Below the pieces are notes generated by a model. That model was not told the origin of the DNA. It searched no databases and worked only from the letters and a program-made list of their open reading frames with translations. From NCBI GenBank assembly GCA_902589795.1, contig CACIUJ010000002.1, positions 1 to 64,000 on the forward strand: a DNA stretch of 64,000 nucleotides. The letters are read 5' to 3'. This document shows, piece after piece, positions 19,302 through 31,241 of the stretch. Numbering within the stretch: position 1 is the first letter of the stretch; every line of letters starts with the position of its first letter. The stretch is from an uncultured Pelagibacteraceae bacterium. Lineage in GTDB: Bacteria; Pseudomonadota; Alphaproteobacteria; Pelagibacterales; Pelagibacteraceae. Position numbers and translations under genes: made by a program.

Positions 19302-20668
19302 TGCAAATTAAGCTTGTTTCTAATTAACCAAAGACAGATCAAGGAAGGAATTACCATTATTGCTGTAATTATAAAAAATATTCCCCAATCTCCATTTAAC
19401 CAATCAACCATTGCCCCAGAAGAGGCTGCTAAAGTAGTTCTTCCAGCAGTTCCAATGGAAGCTAATAAAGCATACTGTGTTGCAGTATAAGTTCTGTCTA
19501 CAAGTAGTGAAATAAAAGCAACAAATGCAACAGTTGCAAATGCAGCAGCCATATCATCAAAAATTACAGCTACAGCAAAAAGCCATTCAGACTTTCCTGA
19601 CCAGGCAAGTACTGAAAATAATAAATTTGTAGATGCCATTAATATTCCTGAAATGAACATTGCTTTAATTACACCTGAGCGTATAGCAAATAATCCTCCC
19701 AAAAGAGTAAAGACTACTGTTGTAATCCAACCCAACCCTTTTGAATATAATGCAATGTCACCTTTAGAAAATCCTATTTCTTTATAGAAGATGATGGACA
19801 TACGTCCCAAAAAAGCTTCACCAATTTTAAAAAGAAATACGAATCCTAAAATACCTATAGCAATTTTAAATCCATTTTTTTTGAAAAAACTTATAATAGG
19901 TCCACCAATTGTACCACTTATCCAAGCAATTGATTTAGTTGCAACGTTTGAACTTCCTAGTTTCGCCTCAATCATTTGATCTGTTTGTTTTTGAGATTCT
20001 TGTCTTTCTGTAGGCTGAGGTTCGTGCACGAACATTAAACCAATGTTACAAAGTATAATAACTATTCCGAGCATCAGAAAAGTAACTTGCCAATAATTTT
20101 CAAATCCTGAATTTTGGAAAAATTCAGCAGCATTTAGAGCAATTACACCACCCAATTTATATCCTGTCCACCAACCAACGACAGCCATAGCAGCGCCGGC
20201 CTGCATGGATTTACCTTCATCTTTTCCGATTTGTTCAATTCTAAGGGCATCTACAGTTATGTCTTGGGTCGCAGAGGCGATAGCGATAATTAAACCAATG
20301 CTTATTACTAGAGCTAGATTAGCTGTTGGATTAACAACACTCCAACAAATTAAACTAATTAAAATAATAATTTGCATGGTTACAATCCAACCACGACGGT
20401 GTCCAATTTTTTTAGTAAGCCAAGGAATACGTATTCTATCAATTATTGGAGCCCATAGATAATTGAATGCGTAAACAGCAAAAATTAATCCTGCCCAACC
20501 AATAGCACTTCTACTTAGACCATCTTCTTTTAACCAAAGACTTAAACTACTTCCAATAAGAACCCAAGGGAATCCACTAATAATCCCAAGTAAAAGAATT
20601 CTTATCATTCTTTTATCAAAGTAAACGGAAAAAGTTTCTGACAAAGTTTGTTTTTTATATATTTCCAT
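19298..20668 (-). CDS. MFS transporter, AmpG-like
   Basis: Multi-TM; GFPWVLIGSSLSLWLKEDGLSRSAIGW and ASATQDITVDALRIE are AmpG-like; overlaps the NlpC/P60 gene by 4 bp. Confidence 0.82.
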   Translation of the reverse strand: MEIYKKQTLSETFSVYFDKRMIRILLLGIISGFPWVLIGSSLSLWLKEDGLSRSAIGWAGLIFAVYAFNYLWAPIIDRIRIPWLTKKIGHRRGWIVTMQIIILISLICWSVVNPTANLALVISIGLIIAIASATQDITVDALRIEQIGKDEGKSMQAGAAMAVVGWWTGYKLGGVIALNAAEFFQNSGFENYWQVTFLMLGIVIILCNIGLMFVHEPQPTERQESQKQTDQMIEAKLGSSNVATKSIAWISGTIGGPIISFFKKNGFKIAIGILGFVFLFKIGEAFLGRMSIIFYKEIGFSKGDIALYSKGLGWITTVVFTLLGGLFAIRSGVIKAMFISGILMASTNLLFSVLAWSGKSEWLFAVAVIFDDMAAAFATVAFVAFISLLVDRTYTATQYALLASIGTAGRTTLAASSGAMVDWLNGDWGIFFIITAIMVIPSLICLWLIRNKLNLQ

Positions 20669-20686
20669 AAACTAATTTAATATTAA

Positions 20687-22135
20687 TTAATTTTTCCAAA
20701 ACGAAGGAAAAAATAAAACCAATACTGCAAACAATTCAAGCCTACCAAGAAGCATTCCTAAACACAAACTTAATTTAGAAAAATTAGGTAAATTGCTAAA
20801 ATTACCATCCGGTCCTATGACATCGCCTAGTCCTGGACCAACATTTGATATCGCAGATGCTGAGCCAGATATAGCTGTTACAAAGTCCAAACCATTTAGT
20901 GACAAGATAGCTGCTAAAATTAAAAAAATAAAGAAATATAGAAATATAAAAGTTATTATTGAGAATATAAATGTATTGCTAATTTTTTCATTATTATATT
21001 TTATTGGGAAAATCCCATTAGGATACACTAGTTTTTTTATTTGATTCAATAGCAAATGTCCAAGTATTTGAAAGCGAAAGATTTTAATACCACAAGTTGT
21101 TGACCCGGCGCAACCACCGATAAACATTAAAAAAAGAAAAAATATAAGTGGAAACTTTCCCCATGCGCTAAAATCATTTGTTACATAACCTGTGCCTGAT
21201 AATATTGAGACTACATTAAAAACCGATATACGAAGATTATCAAAAAAACTAAACTCTTGATTATTTGAAATTAAATATAAAAACATTAGAAGAACAGAGA
21301 TAATTACAATATAAACAAAACCTCTTATTTGAACATCTTCAAAAAATATTTTTTTGTTTCCTTTAATAAATTTTAAATAAGCTATAAAAGGTAAACTTCC
21401 CAATATAATAAAAATGATTGCAATTAATTCAATTTTAGGATTTTGGAAATGACCTATTGAACTACTATGTGTTGAGAATCCTCCGGTAGCAATTGTTGTC
21501 ATGGAATGAGCAATACTATCAAATGCATTCATTCCAGCTAACCAATAAGCAATAGTGCAAGATAAAGTTAAAAAAATATAAATAGTTGAAATTGCCAAAG
21601 TTATCTCTCTAGTTTTAGGTAATATTTTTTCCTTATTATCTGATATTTCGCTTTTAAATAATTGCATACCACCTACGCTTAGCAATGGAAGTATAGTTAT
21701 TGCCATCACAATAACACCAATGCCACCAAGCCATTGTAAAATAGCTCTCCAAATTAATATATCTTTTGGTACAGTTTCTAAGTTTGAAATGACTGTTGAG
21801 CCAGTTGTAGTTATTCCAGACATGCTTTCAAAAAAAGAATCTACCAAAGATAAATTGAGATCTGATAGCAAAAAAGGCAAAGACCCAAAAATTCCTATAG
21901 ATAACCAGGATAACGTTGTTAAAAGAAAAGCCTGCTGTAAATTCAATTTTCTATTTTCTTCTAAATTTGTGAGAACAAGAAGTGTTCCAATAAATACTGT
22001 GACAGAAGCAGATGATAAAAAAACACTATTTTTTTCATCATATATAAGTTGCACAAAAAATGGTATAAGCATAAATGTTCCTAAAATTATTAGGAGTATA
22101 CCGGTTGCAAAAAAAACAGTTTTGTTATTATTCAT
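20687..22135 (-). CDS. trkH: Trk-type potassium uptake protein TrkH
   Basis: ESMSGITTTGSTV, ATGGFSTH, LSGTGY, CAGSTTCGIKIFR filter/pore motifs. Confidence 0.9.
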   Translation of the reverse strand: MNNNKTVFFATGILLIILGTFMLIPFFVQLIYDEKNSVFLSSASVTVFIGTLLVLTNLEENRKLNLQQAFLLTTLSWLSIGIFGSLPFLLSDLNLSLVDSFFESMSGITTTGSTVISNLETVPKDILIWRAILQWLGGIGVIVMAITILPLLSVGGMQLFKSEISDNKEKILPKTREITLAISTIYIFLTLSCTIAYWLAGMNAFDSIAHSMTTIATGGFSTHSSSIGHFQNPKIELIAIIFIILGSLPFIAYLKFIKGNKKIFFEDVQIRGFVYIVIISVLLMFLYLISNNQEFSFFDNLRISVFNVVSILSGTGYVTNDFSAWGKFPLIFFLFLMFIGGCAGSTTCGIKIFRFQILGHLLLNQIKKLVYPNGIFPIKYNNEKISNTFIFSIITFIFLYFFIFLILAAILSLNGLDFVTAISGSASAISNVGPGLGDVIGPDGNFSNLPNFSKLSLCLGMLLGRLELFAVLVLFFPSFWKN

Positions 22136-22236
22136 TTTTGAAAGTCGGAGGTTATTTAAAAAAAATTGAAATTCAACATAATAAGAACTTATTATAACTA
22201 TATTTTACTGATGAAATTTAACAATTCTTTTATAAC

Positions 22237-23799
22237 GTGATAGATAAATCAATAATTCAAACTACCAGTTCATGGCCTTTTGTAGAAGCTAGGAAGCTTA
22301 TAAAAGAAAGAAAAAAAATTTACGAAAAAAAGGGAAGAATTACCTTGCAAACAGGGTATGGCCCAAGTGGTTTGCCACATATAGGAACTTTTGCTGAGGT
22401 AGCGCGTACTACAATGATGGTTAATGCAATTAAGCAGCTTGTTGATATTCCAACTGAAATTATTACCTTTTCAGATGATATGGATGGTTTAAGAAAGATA
22501 CCTGACAACGTACCAAATAAAGAAATGTTAGAAAAAAATTTACACAAACCTCTTACTAGCGTTCCAGATCCTTTTAAAAAATATAATAGTTTTGGCGAAC
22601 ATAACAACGAAATGTTAAAAAAATTTTTAAATGAATTTAAATTTAGTTATAATTTTAAAAGTTCAACAGAAATATATAAAAAAGGTTTATTTAATTCTAC
22701 TCTACTTCTTGTTTTGGAAAAGTATGAGCAGATAAGAGAGATTATTCTTCCTACTCTAGGTAAAGAAAGAAAAAAAACTTATAGTCCATTTTTACCTGTA
22801 TGTGAAGAAACTGGGCAAGTTTTAGAAGTTCCTATTATTGAAGTAAAAAAGAAGGAAGGAAAAATTATTTATCAAAATGGTGACAAAAAAATAGAAACAG
22901 AAGTTACAAATGGAAAATGCAAATTACAGTGGAAAGTAGACTGGGCAATGAGATGGTATGCCTTTGATGTTGATTATGAAATGTACGGAAAAGATTTAAT
23001 TGAGAGTGCGATTCTTTCAAGTAAAATTTGTCAAGAGCTTGGAAAAAAAAGTCCTAATGGTTTTGCATATGAAATGTTTTTAGATGAAAAAGGAGAAAAA
23101 ATTTCTAAATCTAAAGGAAATGGAATAACTATTGAAGAGTGGTTAAAATATGCTTCACCAGAAAGTTTATCTTTGTATATGTATCAAAATCCAAAGAGAG
23201 CAAAAAAACTTTATACAGACGTGGTTCCAAAGGCTGTTGATGAATATTTAGTAAGCATTGATAAATTTAGCGAACAAGATGATAAACAAAAACTTCTTAA
23301 TCCGGTTTGGCATGTTCATAATGGAAGCCCTCCTAAAGAAAAATCAATTATGCCGTTTTCAGTTTTATTAAACTTGGTTGGAACAAGTAATGCTACTGAC
23401 AAAAATGTTTTATGGAAATTTATAAAAAAAAATAAAAAAGATATCAATGTTTCAGATCATCCTATTCTAGATGGTTTAGTCGGACATGCATTAAAATATT
23501 TTGAAGATATAGTTAAGCCTAATAAAAAATATAGAAAACCTAATGCTAAAGAAAAAAAGGCATTACAAGATTTAGTTAATAGACTAAAAGATTGTAAAGA
23601 AAAAATGGATCCCGAGACTATACAAACAATTGTTTACTCAGTTGGAAAAGATAACGGATATCAGGAAAATTTGAGAGAATGGTTTAAAGCAATTTATGAA
23701 ATAATTTTTGGAGATCAAGATGGTCCAAGAATGGGATTTTTTATAAGTTTTTTTGGTATAAAAGAAAGTATAGAACTGATTAATAAATATATTGAATAA
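22237..23799 (+). CDS. lysK: Lysyl-tRNA synthetase, class I
   Basis: Class I motifs GPSGLPHIGTF and KISKSKGN. Confidence 0.93.
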   Translation: MIDKSIIQTTSSWPFVEARKLIKERKKIYEKKGRITLQTGYGPSGLPHIGTFAEVARTTMMVNAIKQLVDIPTEIITFSDDMDGLRKIPDNVPNKEMLEKNLHKPLTSVPDPFKKYNSFGEHNNEMLKKFLNEFKFSYNFKSSTEIYKKGLFNSTLLLVLEKYEQIREIILPTLGKERKKTYSPFLPVCEETGQVLEVPIIEVKKKEGKIIYQNGDKKIETEVTNGKCKLQWKVDWAMRWYAFDVDYEMYGKDLIESAILSSKICQELGKKSPNGFAYEMFLDEKGEKISKSKGNGITIEEWLKYASPESLSLYMYQNPKRAKKLYTDVVPKAVDEYLVSIDKFSEQDDKQKLLNPVWHVHNGSPPKEKSIMPFSVLLNLVGTSNATDKNVLWKFIKKNKKDINVSDHPILDGLVGHALKYFEDIVKPNKKYRKPNAKEKKALQDLVNRLKDCKEKMDPETIQTIVYSVGKDNGYQENLREWFKAIYEIIFGDQDGPRMGFFISFFGIKESIELINKYIE

Positions 23800-24845
23800 T
23801 GTTTTCTGTATTAAGACCTTTTTTATTTAACCTAGATCCAGAAACGGCTCACGATTTTGCTGTTAAATCACTCAAATTTAATGTTCTACCAAGCAAAATG
23901 TTTGAGGTTGAAGATGAAGAAATGTTAAATATCAATCTATTTGGAAAAAATTTCCCTAATCCCATAGGTCTTGCCGCAGGCTTCGATAAAAGTGCAGAAG
24001 TTTATAACTCATTGTTAAAATTAGGTTTTGGGTTTGTAGAAGTTGGAACAGTTACACCATTGAAACAATATGGAAATCCAAAGCCAAGAATTTTTAGGTT
24101 AGAAGAGGATCAAGCTTTAATTAATAGGCTAGGGTTCAACAATGATGGAATGGAGGTAATAAAAGATAGAATTAGATCAAATGGTAAGAAAGGTATATTA
24201 GGAGTTAATATCGGACCAAACAAAACAACGAAAAATCAAAAAAATGATTTTTGTTTAGGATTAAGTAATTTTTGTGATTTAGCAGATTATATTACTGTAA
24301 ATATTTCTTCACCCAATACAGAGGGTTTGAGAGATTTCCATGATCAAAAAAAACTAACAGAGCTCATAACTGCTCTTAATAAAATAAAAAAGGATAAAAA
24401 AACCAATATTCCTTTGCTCCTAAAAATTTCCCCTGATATTAATAATAGTCATATTCCAGAAATTTCTGATATTGCAATAAAAAATAGTATTTCAGCAATT
24501 ATACTTACAAACACCACAAATAATCATAGAGATGATTTAATAAGTGCATTGAAAAAAGAAGAGGGTGGCCTTTCAGGCAATCCTTTAAGTCAAGTATCAA
24601 CCAATATGATTAAAAAATTTAGCAAGGAGCTAAATGGTAAAATTCCTATTATTGGAGTTGGAGGAGTTAATTCGGGCAAATCTGCTTATGAAAAAATTAC
24701 TGCGGGTGCATCATTATTGCAACTTTATACAAGCTTTGTTTATAGAGGGCCCTCCGCAGCAAAAGAAATTAAAAAGGAGTTAATTCAAATTTTAAAAGAA
24801 CAAGGAATAAAAAATATAAAAGAAGCTATTGGTAAAGATGTTTAG
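23799..24845 (+). CDS. pyrD: Dihydroorotate dehydrogenase (quinone)
   Basis: NPIGLAAGFDKSAEV, NISSPNTEGLRD, IGVGGV. Confidence 0.95.
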   Translation: MFSVLRPFLFNLDPETAHDFAVKSLKFNVLPSKMFEVEDEEMLNINLFGKNFPNPIGLAAGFDKSAEVYNSLLKLGFGFVEVGTVTPLKQYGNPKPRIFRLEEDQALINRLGFNNDGMEVIKDRIRSNGKKGILGVNIGPNKTTKNQKNDFCLGLSNFCDLADYITVNISSPNTEGLRDFHDQKKLTELITALNKIKKDKKTNIPLLLKISPDINNSHIPEISDIAIKNSISAIILTNTTNNHRDDLISALKKEEGGLSGNPLSQVSTNMIKKFSKELNGKIPIIGVGGVNSGKSAYEKITAGASLLQLYTSFVYRGPSAAKEIKKELIQILKEQGIKNIKEAIGKDV

Positions 24846-25562
24846 TTAACCAATATTTTCAAGCACAGGAAAATATTCAAGTATAAAAAATCCTAGAGTT
24901 TGTAATTGTCCAGTTAAAATAGCCAATCCTGTTAATAATAATATTACTCCACCTGTTTTTGTTATTATTACAGTATATCTCTTAAAACGTTTTGAAAATA
25001 ATAAAAATTTATCAATTAAAATTCCAGATATAATAAAAGGTATAGCCAAACCTAAAGAATAAAAAGATAATAACAAAACACCCCTACCAATATTTTCTTC
25101 TAAAGCGGCCAAAGTTATAATTGATCCGAGAATAGGTCCAATGCAAGGAGTCCAGCCAAAACCAAAAGCCACTCCAACGATTAATGGAAAAAATAAGCTA
25201 TCATTATATACACTGGTAAAAAATCTTATGTCTTTGTTCATAAAATTAAAATTAATAATACCAATTAACTGAAGAGAAAATATTATTAAGATGATACCAG
25301 CTATAATTCTTAAAATATTTGAATTAACTAGAAAGAACTGACCAACAAAAGTAGCTGTTGAACCAAGAGCTATAAAAACAAAAGAAAACCCCAAAGTAAA
25401 AAAAACTGTTTTAATGACTATTAAATTTCCTTTTTTTTCTTTTATTTTATCTAACGAAGTTCCAGAAATATAAGAAATATATCCCGGAATTAGTGGTAAT
25501 ACACAGGGAGATAAAAAGCTAATTAGTCCAGCTAAAAAAGCAATAGGTAGAGAGGTAACCAT
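24846..25562 (-). CDS. Cytochrome c biogenesis protein, CcdA family
   Basis: FLAGLISFLSPCVLPLIPGYISYISG, FGFGWTPCIGPILGSI. Confidence 0.92.
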   Translation of the reverse strand: MVTSLPIAFLAGLISFLSPCVLPLIPGYISYISGTSLDKIKEKKGNLIVIKTVFFTLGFSFVFIALGSTATFVGQFFLVNSNILRIIAGIILIIFSLQLIGIINFNFMNKDIRFFTSVYNDSLFFPLIVGVAFGFGWTPCIGPILGSIITLAALEENIGRGVLLLSFYSLGLAIPFIISGILIDKFLLFSKRFKRYTVIITKTGGVILLLTGLAILTGQLQTLGFFILEYFPVLENIG

Positions 25563-26653
25563 TAGTACATAGCAGGTTGATTAGCTCTTTCAGATCTCCA
25601 TCTACTTACTTTTCTTCTTATAAAAGAAACAGCAACTCCTGCAATTAAAGCTAAAAGTATAGACGAAATTCCATAAACTACTGGATAATTAATTGATAAA
25701 TTATAAATTGTATTTCCAAATTCGCTTATTTCAACAATTTTGTCAGCATCAAGATTAGCATTTACTTTTTTTATTCTAAAAAAAGTATCATAAGCCATAA
25801 GAATTCCTACAGAAAGCATAAGCAACGCTAGTAAAGTTTTTAATTCTGATCCTTGTAATTTTTGTCCAGTTTTTTGACCCACATGAACACCAGCTATAGA
25901 ACCGGTCATTAATATTATAACAAGAATTATGTCAATCGTGTTGTAAGCTAAAGCATGAGAAACAACCACGAAGCCTGTTATAAATATTGTTACAAACAAA
26001 GAAGTGCCAGGAATTAATTTAATTGGCATGCCAATCAAATATATCATTGCAGGTACCATTAAAAATGCACCACCCACTCCCATGATTGCAGCTATATAAC
26101 CAACTAGAATACCTAACAAAATTGGAACTAGAGCACTTTCATATACTTTAGAAGTTCTAAATCTAGTTCTAAAAGGCAATCCATGTATCCAGTAATGGGT
26201 GTGTAATTTTTTTTTAATAATTACCTTTTTTTTAATTCTATCAATTTCCATAATGCCATCTCGAAGCATAAAACTTCCTATGATAGCAAGTACGTACATG
26301 TAAGCTAAAGCAATAACTATATCTATTTTATTTATGCCTTTAAAATAGCTAAAAGTTAAAATTCCTAAAAAAGTTCCAAATAAACCTCCGCCTATTATCA
26401 TCCAGCCCATTTTTAAATCCATAGTTTTTTTAAACCAATGAGTTAAAGTACCGGAAGTTGAGGATGCTAAAATATTATTCGCTTCATTTGCTACCGCATA
26501 AACAGGAGGTATTCCCATGAAAATTAAAAAAGGAGTCATTAGGAAACCACCTCCTACACCAAACAATCCAGACAAAAAACCAATTATAAAACTTGCAAAA
26601 AGTATAAGAACTACGTTTATTTGAACCTGAGCTATTGGTAGGTAAATTTCCAT
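25562..26653 (-). CDS. TauE/SafE family sulfite exporter-like permease
   Basis: GFLSGLFGVGGGFLMTP and IMGVGGAFLMVPAMIY repeats. Confidence 0.9.
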   Translation of the reverse strand: MEIYLPIAQVQINVVLILFASFIIGFLSGLFGVGGGFLMTPFLIFMGIPPVYAVANEANNILASSTSGTLTHWFKKTMDLKMGWMIIGGGLFGTFLGILTFSYFKGINKIDIVIALAYMYVLAIIGSFMLRDGIMEIDRIKKKVIIKKKLHTHYWIHGLPFRTRFRTSKVYESALVPILLGILVGYIAAIMGVGGAFLMVPAMIYLIGMPIKLIPGTSLFVTIFITGFVVVSHALAYNTIDIILVIILMTGSIAGVHVGQKTGQKLQGSELKTLLALLMLSVGILMAYDTFFRIKKVNANLDADKIVEISEFGNTIYNLSINYPVVYGISSILLALIAGVAVSFIRRKVSRWRSERANQPAMY

Positions 26654-26762
26654 CTAAAATCTTTAAGTATACCTATTACTCGAAATAATACTTGTCAATA
26701 TTTAATATATTGTCTTGACCCAAGAATAGACTGGATTTATAACCCATTTAGGAAATCAAAAA

Positions 26763-27041
26763 ATGTCCAAAAAATGTGAACTTACTGGAAAATCTCCTTT
26801 GAAAGGTCATAGGGTTAGTCACGCCAATAATAAGGTTAAAAGAAAATTTCTTCCAAATCTTAAGCACGTTACATTCAAAAGCGATATTTTAAAAAGAAAT
26901 GTAAGACTTAACGTTAGCAACTCTGCCTTAAGATCAGTAGATTATAAAGGTGGAATAGATTTTTATTTAAAAAGTGTAAAATCATTTAAATTATCAACTA
27001 GAGCAAAAAAACTTAAAAATCAAATAGCATCAAAAGCCTAA
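26763..27041 (+). CDS. rpmB: 50S ribosomal protein L28
   Basis: MSKKCELTGKSPLKGHRVSHANNKVKRKFLPNL. Confidence 0.97.
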   Translation: MSKKCELTGKSPLKGHRVSHANNKVKRKFLPNLKHVTFKSDILKRNVRLNVSNSALRSVDYKGGIDFYLKSVKSFKLSTRAKKLKNQIASKA

Positions 27042-27047
27042 ATAAAA

Positions 27048-27635
27048 ATGTTTAAAATAGAAAATAGTTTATTTTTTATTTTAGCTTTTAGTATGGCATT
27101 CGTAGTAGCTATATCTAATTATTTAGTTCAGTTTCCAATCAAATATTTAAATTTAGAAGATTTGTTAACATATGGAGCCTTTACTTATCCAATTGCTTTT
27201 TTAATAACTGATTTATCCAACAGAAGATATGGAAAGAAATTTGCAAAGAAAATTGTGTATCTAGGTTTTAGTTTGGGTGTATTTTTAACATTATATTTTT
27301 CAACAAATTTTTCAGATTTAATATCAATAAGAATAGCCATTGGCTCTGGAGTGGCTTTTTTAACTGCCCAATTAATTGATGTAACCATTTTTGATAAATT
27401 AAGAAAACAAAAATGGTTTGTTGCCCCACTTGTTTCATCAGTTATTGGATCAATTATTGATACACTTTTATTTTTTTCAATTTCTTTTTATGGAACAGAA
27501 GTTAATTGGATAAAATTATCATTTGGAGATTTGTTAGTAAAAGTATTCGTTTCCTTAATAATGTTAGTGCCCTTTAGATTTTTACTTTCTTATATTGGAG
27601 AATTCTATAATCTAAAAAAAAAGATTAATGCATAG
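27048..27635 (+). CDS. VUT/YhhQ family queuosine precursor transporter
   Basis: [50 protein letters not shown]. Confidence 0.88.
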   Translation: MFKIENSLFFILAFSMAFVVAISNYLVQFPIKYLNLEDLLTYGAFTYPIAFLITDLSNRRYGKKFAKKIVYLGFSLGVFLTLYFSTNFSDLISIRIAIGSGVAFLTAQLIDVTIFDKLRKQKWFVAPLVSSVIGSIIDTLLFFSISFYGTEVNWIKLSFGDLLVKVFVSLIMLVPFRFLLSYIGEFYNLKKKINA

Positions 27636-29436
27636 TTTTTTTCTTTTTTTCTTCAAAAAGATTTGTTAGTTGATTAATCATAACATCACCCAGTTCTTGA
27701 ACATCTGAAATCTTGATTGCTTTATTATAATATCTAGTAACATCATGACCGATTCCAACTGCCAATATTTCTATATTTGAACTTTCTTCAATCCATTTTA
27801 CTGTTTGTTTTAAATGTTTCTCTAAGTAATCACCAGAATTTACTGATAAAGTAGAATCATCAACTGGAGCCCCATCCGAAATTACCATAAGTATTTTTCT
27901 TTCTTCTTTTCTTTTTGAAAGTCTATTAAAGGCCCAAAGCAGCGCTTCCCCATCAATATTTTCTTTTAACAATCCTTCTTTAAGCATTAGTCCTAGATTT
28001 TTTTTTGATTGTCTCCACGGTGTATCAGCAGATTTATAAATAATATGTCTTGTATCGTTTAATCTACCTGGGTTTGAGGGTTTATTGTTTACATTCCATT
28101 TTTCTCTACTTTTTCCACCCTTCCAATTTTTTGTAGTAAATCCTAAAATTTCTACTTTTACAGAACATCTCTCCAAAGTTCTTGATAGGATATCAGCACA
28201 AATTGCTGCGACAGATATTGGTCTTCCTCTCATTGAACCAGAATTGTCTATGAGAAGTGTAACGATAGTATCTTTAAACTCCATTTCTTTTTCATTTTTA
28301 TATGATAGAGGATGATATGGATTAACTATTATTCTTGATAGTTTAGAGGAATCTAAAATACCTTCTTCTAAATCAAACTCCCAAGACCTATTTTGTTTTG
28401 CTAATAACTGCCTCTGAAGTTTATTTGCAAGCTTGGCAACTATATTTTGTAAATTAGTTAATTGTTGATCTAAGCTTTTTCTTAACCTATCTATTTCTTC
28501 AGCTTTTTCTAAATCTTTTGCATCCTTAACTTCATCATACTTGCTTGTGTATATTTTGTATTTTTCTTTTTGTAATATTTTTTGTTTATTATTATTTAGT
28601 ATTGGACTTTGTGGAATTTCTTTTTCTTTTATATTTTCATTATTTTCATTTTGATCTAAGCTATCTATAATACTTTCAGCCATGTCAAAATTTTCTTCAT
28701 TTTTTTGACTTTCGCTGTCTTTTTTTGAGTTTTCTTTTTCATTATCATCGTCAGATGAAGAAGGGTCGTTTTGATCTTCTTCTTTTGTTTGTTCTTGATC
28801 TTTTGAATTTGTATCTTCAAGATTTATATCTTGGATCAATTCTGATATTATTTGTGCATATTCATTTTGATTATCTACACAATTATCTAATTTTTTTAGA
28901 TTTTTTTTTATATTTTTATCAAACAGATCTTTCCAATTACCAAGAACCTTTTTTTTAATTTTATTTTCTTTTAATTGAAAAAAATGGTTTCTTAAATATA
29001 ATTCAAAAGCCTCTGTTATTGTAACGTCAGAATCGGTTTTTATCTCTTCAATTTTTTTATTTTTATACCTATTTTCATAACATTGTATTATATTATTTCG
29101 TACACCTTTTAATTTTTCAGATCCTATTTTTTCATACCTTATTTTTTCAGCTATAGAATAAAGCGATTTAGCTGTTGTACCGCCGGGTTGATTTTTAATG
29201 TAAATTTTTTGATCAGTGTACTTAATTTTTAATGCTGCAGAATCAGCAAAAGCTCTTAAATTAGTGAAGTCTTGAAGGTTTTTTAAAGCTATTATATCAG
29301 GCAGATTTAACAAATTTTTTTTGGAATCTGTCTTATCACTAAATTTTATTTCTAGATCAAAATTTCCAGATATAGCTTTAACCGTAGATGAAACTGCTGC
29401 TTTAAATCTTTCTTTTAATATTTCTTTTTCATCCAT
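27625..29436 (-). CDS. cobT: CobT-like cobaltochelatase subunit (VWA domain)
   Basis: Acidic central region; [33 protein letters not shown]; adjacent to cobS. Confidence 0.9.
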   Translation of the reverse strand: MDEKEILKERFKAAVSSTVKAISGNFDLEIKFSDKTDSKKNLLNLPDIIALKNLQDFTNLRAFADSAALKIKYTDQKIYIKNQPGGTTAKSLYSIAEKIRYEKIGSEKLKGVRNNIIQCYENRYKNKKIEEIKTDSDVTITEAFELYLRNHFFQLKENKIKKKVLGNWKDLFDKNIKKNLKKLDNCVDNQNEYAQIISELIQDINLEDTNSKDQEQTKEEDQNDPSSSDDDNEKENSKKDSESQKNEENFDMAESIIDSLDQNENNENIKEKEIPQSPILNNNKQKILQKEKYKIYTSKYDEVKDAKDLEKAEEIDRLRKSLDQQLTNLQNIVAKLANKLQRQLLAKQNRSWEFDLEEGILDSSKLSRIIVNPYHPLSYKNEKEMEFKDTIVTLLIDNSGSMRGRPISVAAICADILSRTLERCSVKVEILGFTTKNWKGGKSREKWNVNNKPSNPGRLNDTRHIIYKSADTPWRQSKKNLGLMLKEGLLKENIDGEALLWAFNRLSKRKEERKILMVISDGAPVDDSTLSVNSGDYLEKHLKQTVKWIEESSNIEILAVGIGHDVTRYYNKAIKISDVQELGDVMINQLTNLFEEKKKKTMH

Positions 29437-29445
29437 TAAATTATT

Positions 29446-30420
29446 TTATACTTTTATGTTAATAGATGATTCTGGCAAATCTTCACCGAAACATCTTTGG
29501 TAATATTCTGCAATTATGCTTTTTTCTAGATCGTCACATTTATTAAGAAAAGTGACTCTAAATGCATACCCAACATCTTTAAATATTTCTGAATTTTCGG
29601 ACCAATGCAAAACTGTTCTAGGACTCATTACAGTTGAAATATCTCCGTTTACAAATCCTTTTCTTGTTAGATCGGCAACTTTTATCATATTTGATACAAT
29701 TTCTTTTCCATCTTTGTTATTAAAGTTTTTTGATTTAGCTAATATTATTTCAAGTTCTTTTTCAAATTTTAGATAGTTTAAAGTTGTAACTATATTCCAT
29801 CTATCCATTTGTCCTTGATTTATTTGCTGTGTACCTTGATATAAACCAGTTGTATCACCAAGCCCAACAGTATTTGTTGTTGCAAACATTCTAAATAAAG
29901 GATTTTGTTTTAAAACTTTGTTTTGATCTAACAAAGTAAAGTTTCCTTCTTTTTCCAAAACTCTTTGTATAACGAACATTACATCAGGCCTTCCAGCATC
30001 ATATTCATCAAAAACTAAAGCAACTGGATTTTGTACAGACCACGGCAATATACCTTCTTTAAATTCAGTAATCTGTTTTCCATTTTTAATTACAATTGCA
30101 TCTTTGCCAATTAAATCTATTCTACTAATATGACTATCTAAATTTACTCTGATGCATGGCCAATTGAGTCTTGCAGCAACTTGCTCAATATGAGTTGATT
30201 TTCCAGTTCCATGATAACCCTGAATTAAAACACGTTTATTATGCGCAAACCCATAAATAATTGCCAAAGTCGTGTCTCTATCAAATTTATAATTACTGTC
30301 AATTTCGGGAACATACTCATTTTTTTTTGAAAAAGCGTCAATTTTCATTTCAGTATCAATTCCAAAAATTTGGTTTACAGATATTTTAATATCAGGTTTT
30401 ATTTCAGATAAATTTGTCAT
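29446..30420 (-). CDS. cobS: CobS-like cobaltochelatase AAA+ subunit
   Basis: [43 protein letters not shown]. Confidence 0.93.
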   Translation of the reverse strand: MTNLSEIKPDIKISVNQIFGIDTEMKIDAFSKKNEYVPEIDSNYKFDRDTTLAIIYGFAHNKRVLIQGYHGTGKSTHIEQVAARLNWPCIRVNLDSHISRIDLIGKDAIVIKNGKQITEFKEGILPWSVQNPVALVFDEYDAGRPDVMFVIQRVLEKEGNFTLLDQNKVLKQNPLFRMFATTNTVGLGDTTGLYQGTQQINQGQMDRWNIVTTLNYLKFEKELEIILAKSKNFNNKDGKEIVSNMIKVADLTRKGFVNGDISTVMSPRTVLHWSENSEIFKDVGYAFRVTFLNKCDDLEKSIIAEYYQRCFGEDLPESSINIKV

Positions 30421-30425
30421 AATTT

Positions 30426-30944
30426 TTATTTTTTGCTTGCAACAATCATTTTTAAATGACTGTAAGCTAGGGTTATTTTTTTAAGTTTATCCTCATATAT
30501 TTTGTTCCCTGAATTCTTATCAGGATGAAATTTTTTTACAAGTATTTTAAACTTCTTTTGGACTGTAAACCAATCAGAGTTTGATTCTAGGCCTAATATA
30601 GCAAACGCATCTTTATCCATTTCTGAAAGGTCCCTTTTATAATTGTTAAAACTTTTACCGTCATTAAAAATTTTAAATTTATCACTTAAAGCATTGTTCC
30701 ACAAAATATTAAAAAAATTGTCGCGTGAACCAAATTTTTGAGTTGGTTTGTGCCATGTTAAATCAGATTTCAAAAATGCCGTTATCTCATCTTGAGACAT
30801 GCCATCAAAGTAATTCCAACTTTTGTTAAATTCTTTTATGTGTTTTTTACATAATAATCTAAAATTTTTGCTATTATCCTTTTCATTTGGTGCTTTAAAA
30901 GTCCCAATTTCGTAGCAATCTTTCCAGTCGCAAATATTTTTCAT
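30426..30944 (-). CDS. J-domain protein
   Basis: C-terminal [17 protein letters not shown] (HPD motif). Confidence 0.88.
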   Translation of the reverse strand: MKNICDWKDCYEIGTFKAPNEKDNSKNFRLLCKKHIKEFNKSWNYFDGMSQDEITAFLKSDLTWHKPTQKFGSRDNFFNILWNNALSDKFKIFNDGKSFNNYKRDLSEMDKDAFAILGLESNSDWFTVQKKFKILVKKFHPDKNSGNKIYEDKLKKITLAYSHLKMIVASKK

Positions 30945-30984
30945 TGTGTAAAACTATTATATGTTTTAACATTTTAGAAGAGCA

Positions 30985-31239
30985 ATGACTAAATTTTTTG
31001 AAGAAATTAAATCAAAAATAAATAATAAATTTTATCCAGAAAAATTGGAGTTGATAGATAATTCTTATTTACATACTACACACAAGTCTTTTGATCCTAA
31101 AAAATTTCACCTTAAAATTATTATTAAATCAGACCAATTAAAAAAAATGAACAAAATTGACGCACATAAAGCAATACACTCTGTTTTAAAAGAAGAAATG
31201 TCAAACAAGATTCATGCTTTGGAAATTAAAATAAAATAA
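30985..31239 (+). CDS. BolA family protein
   Basis: 84 aa; SHFHLKIIIKS-like region, AHKAIHSVLKEEM...IHALEIKIK. Confidence 0.85.
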   Translation: MTKFFEEIKSKINNKFYPEKLELIDNSYLHTTHKSFDPKKFHLKIIIKSDQLKKMNKIDAHKAIHSVLKEEMSNKIHALEIKIK

Positions 31240-31241
31240 CT

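Noticed and set aside
21720-22169. 149-aa ORF antisense to trkH
   Set aside because: Antisense to the conserved N-terminal half of TrkH; shadow ORF.
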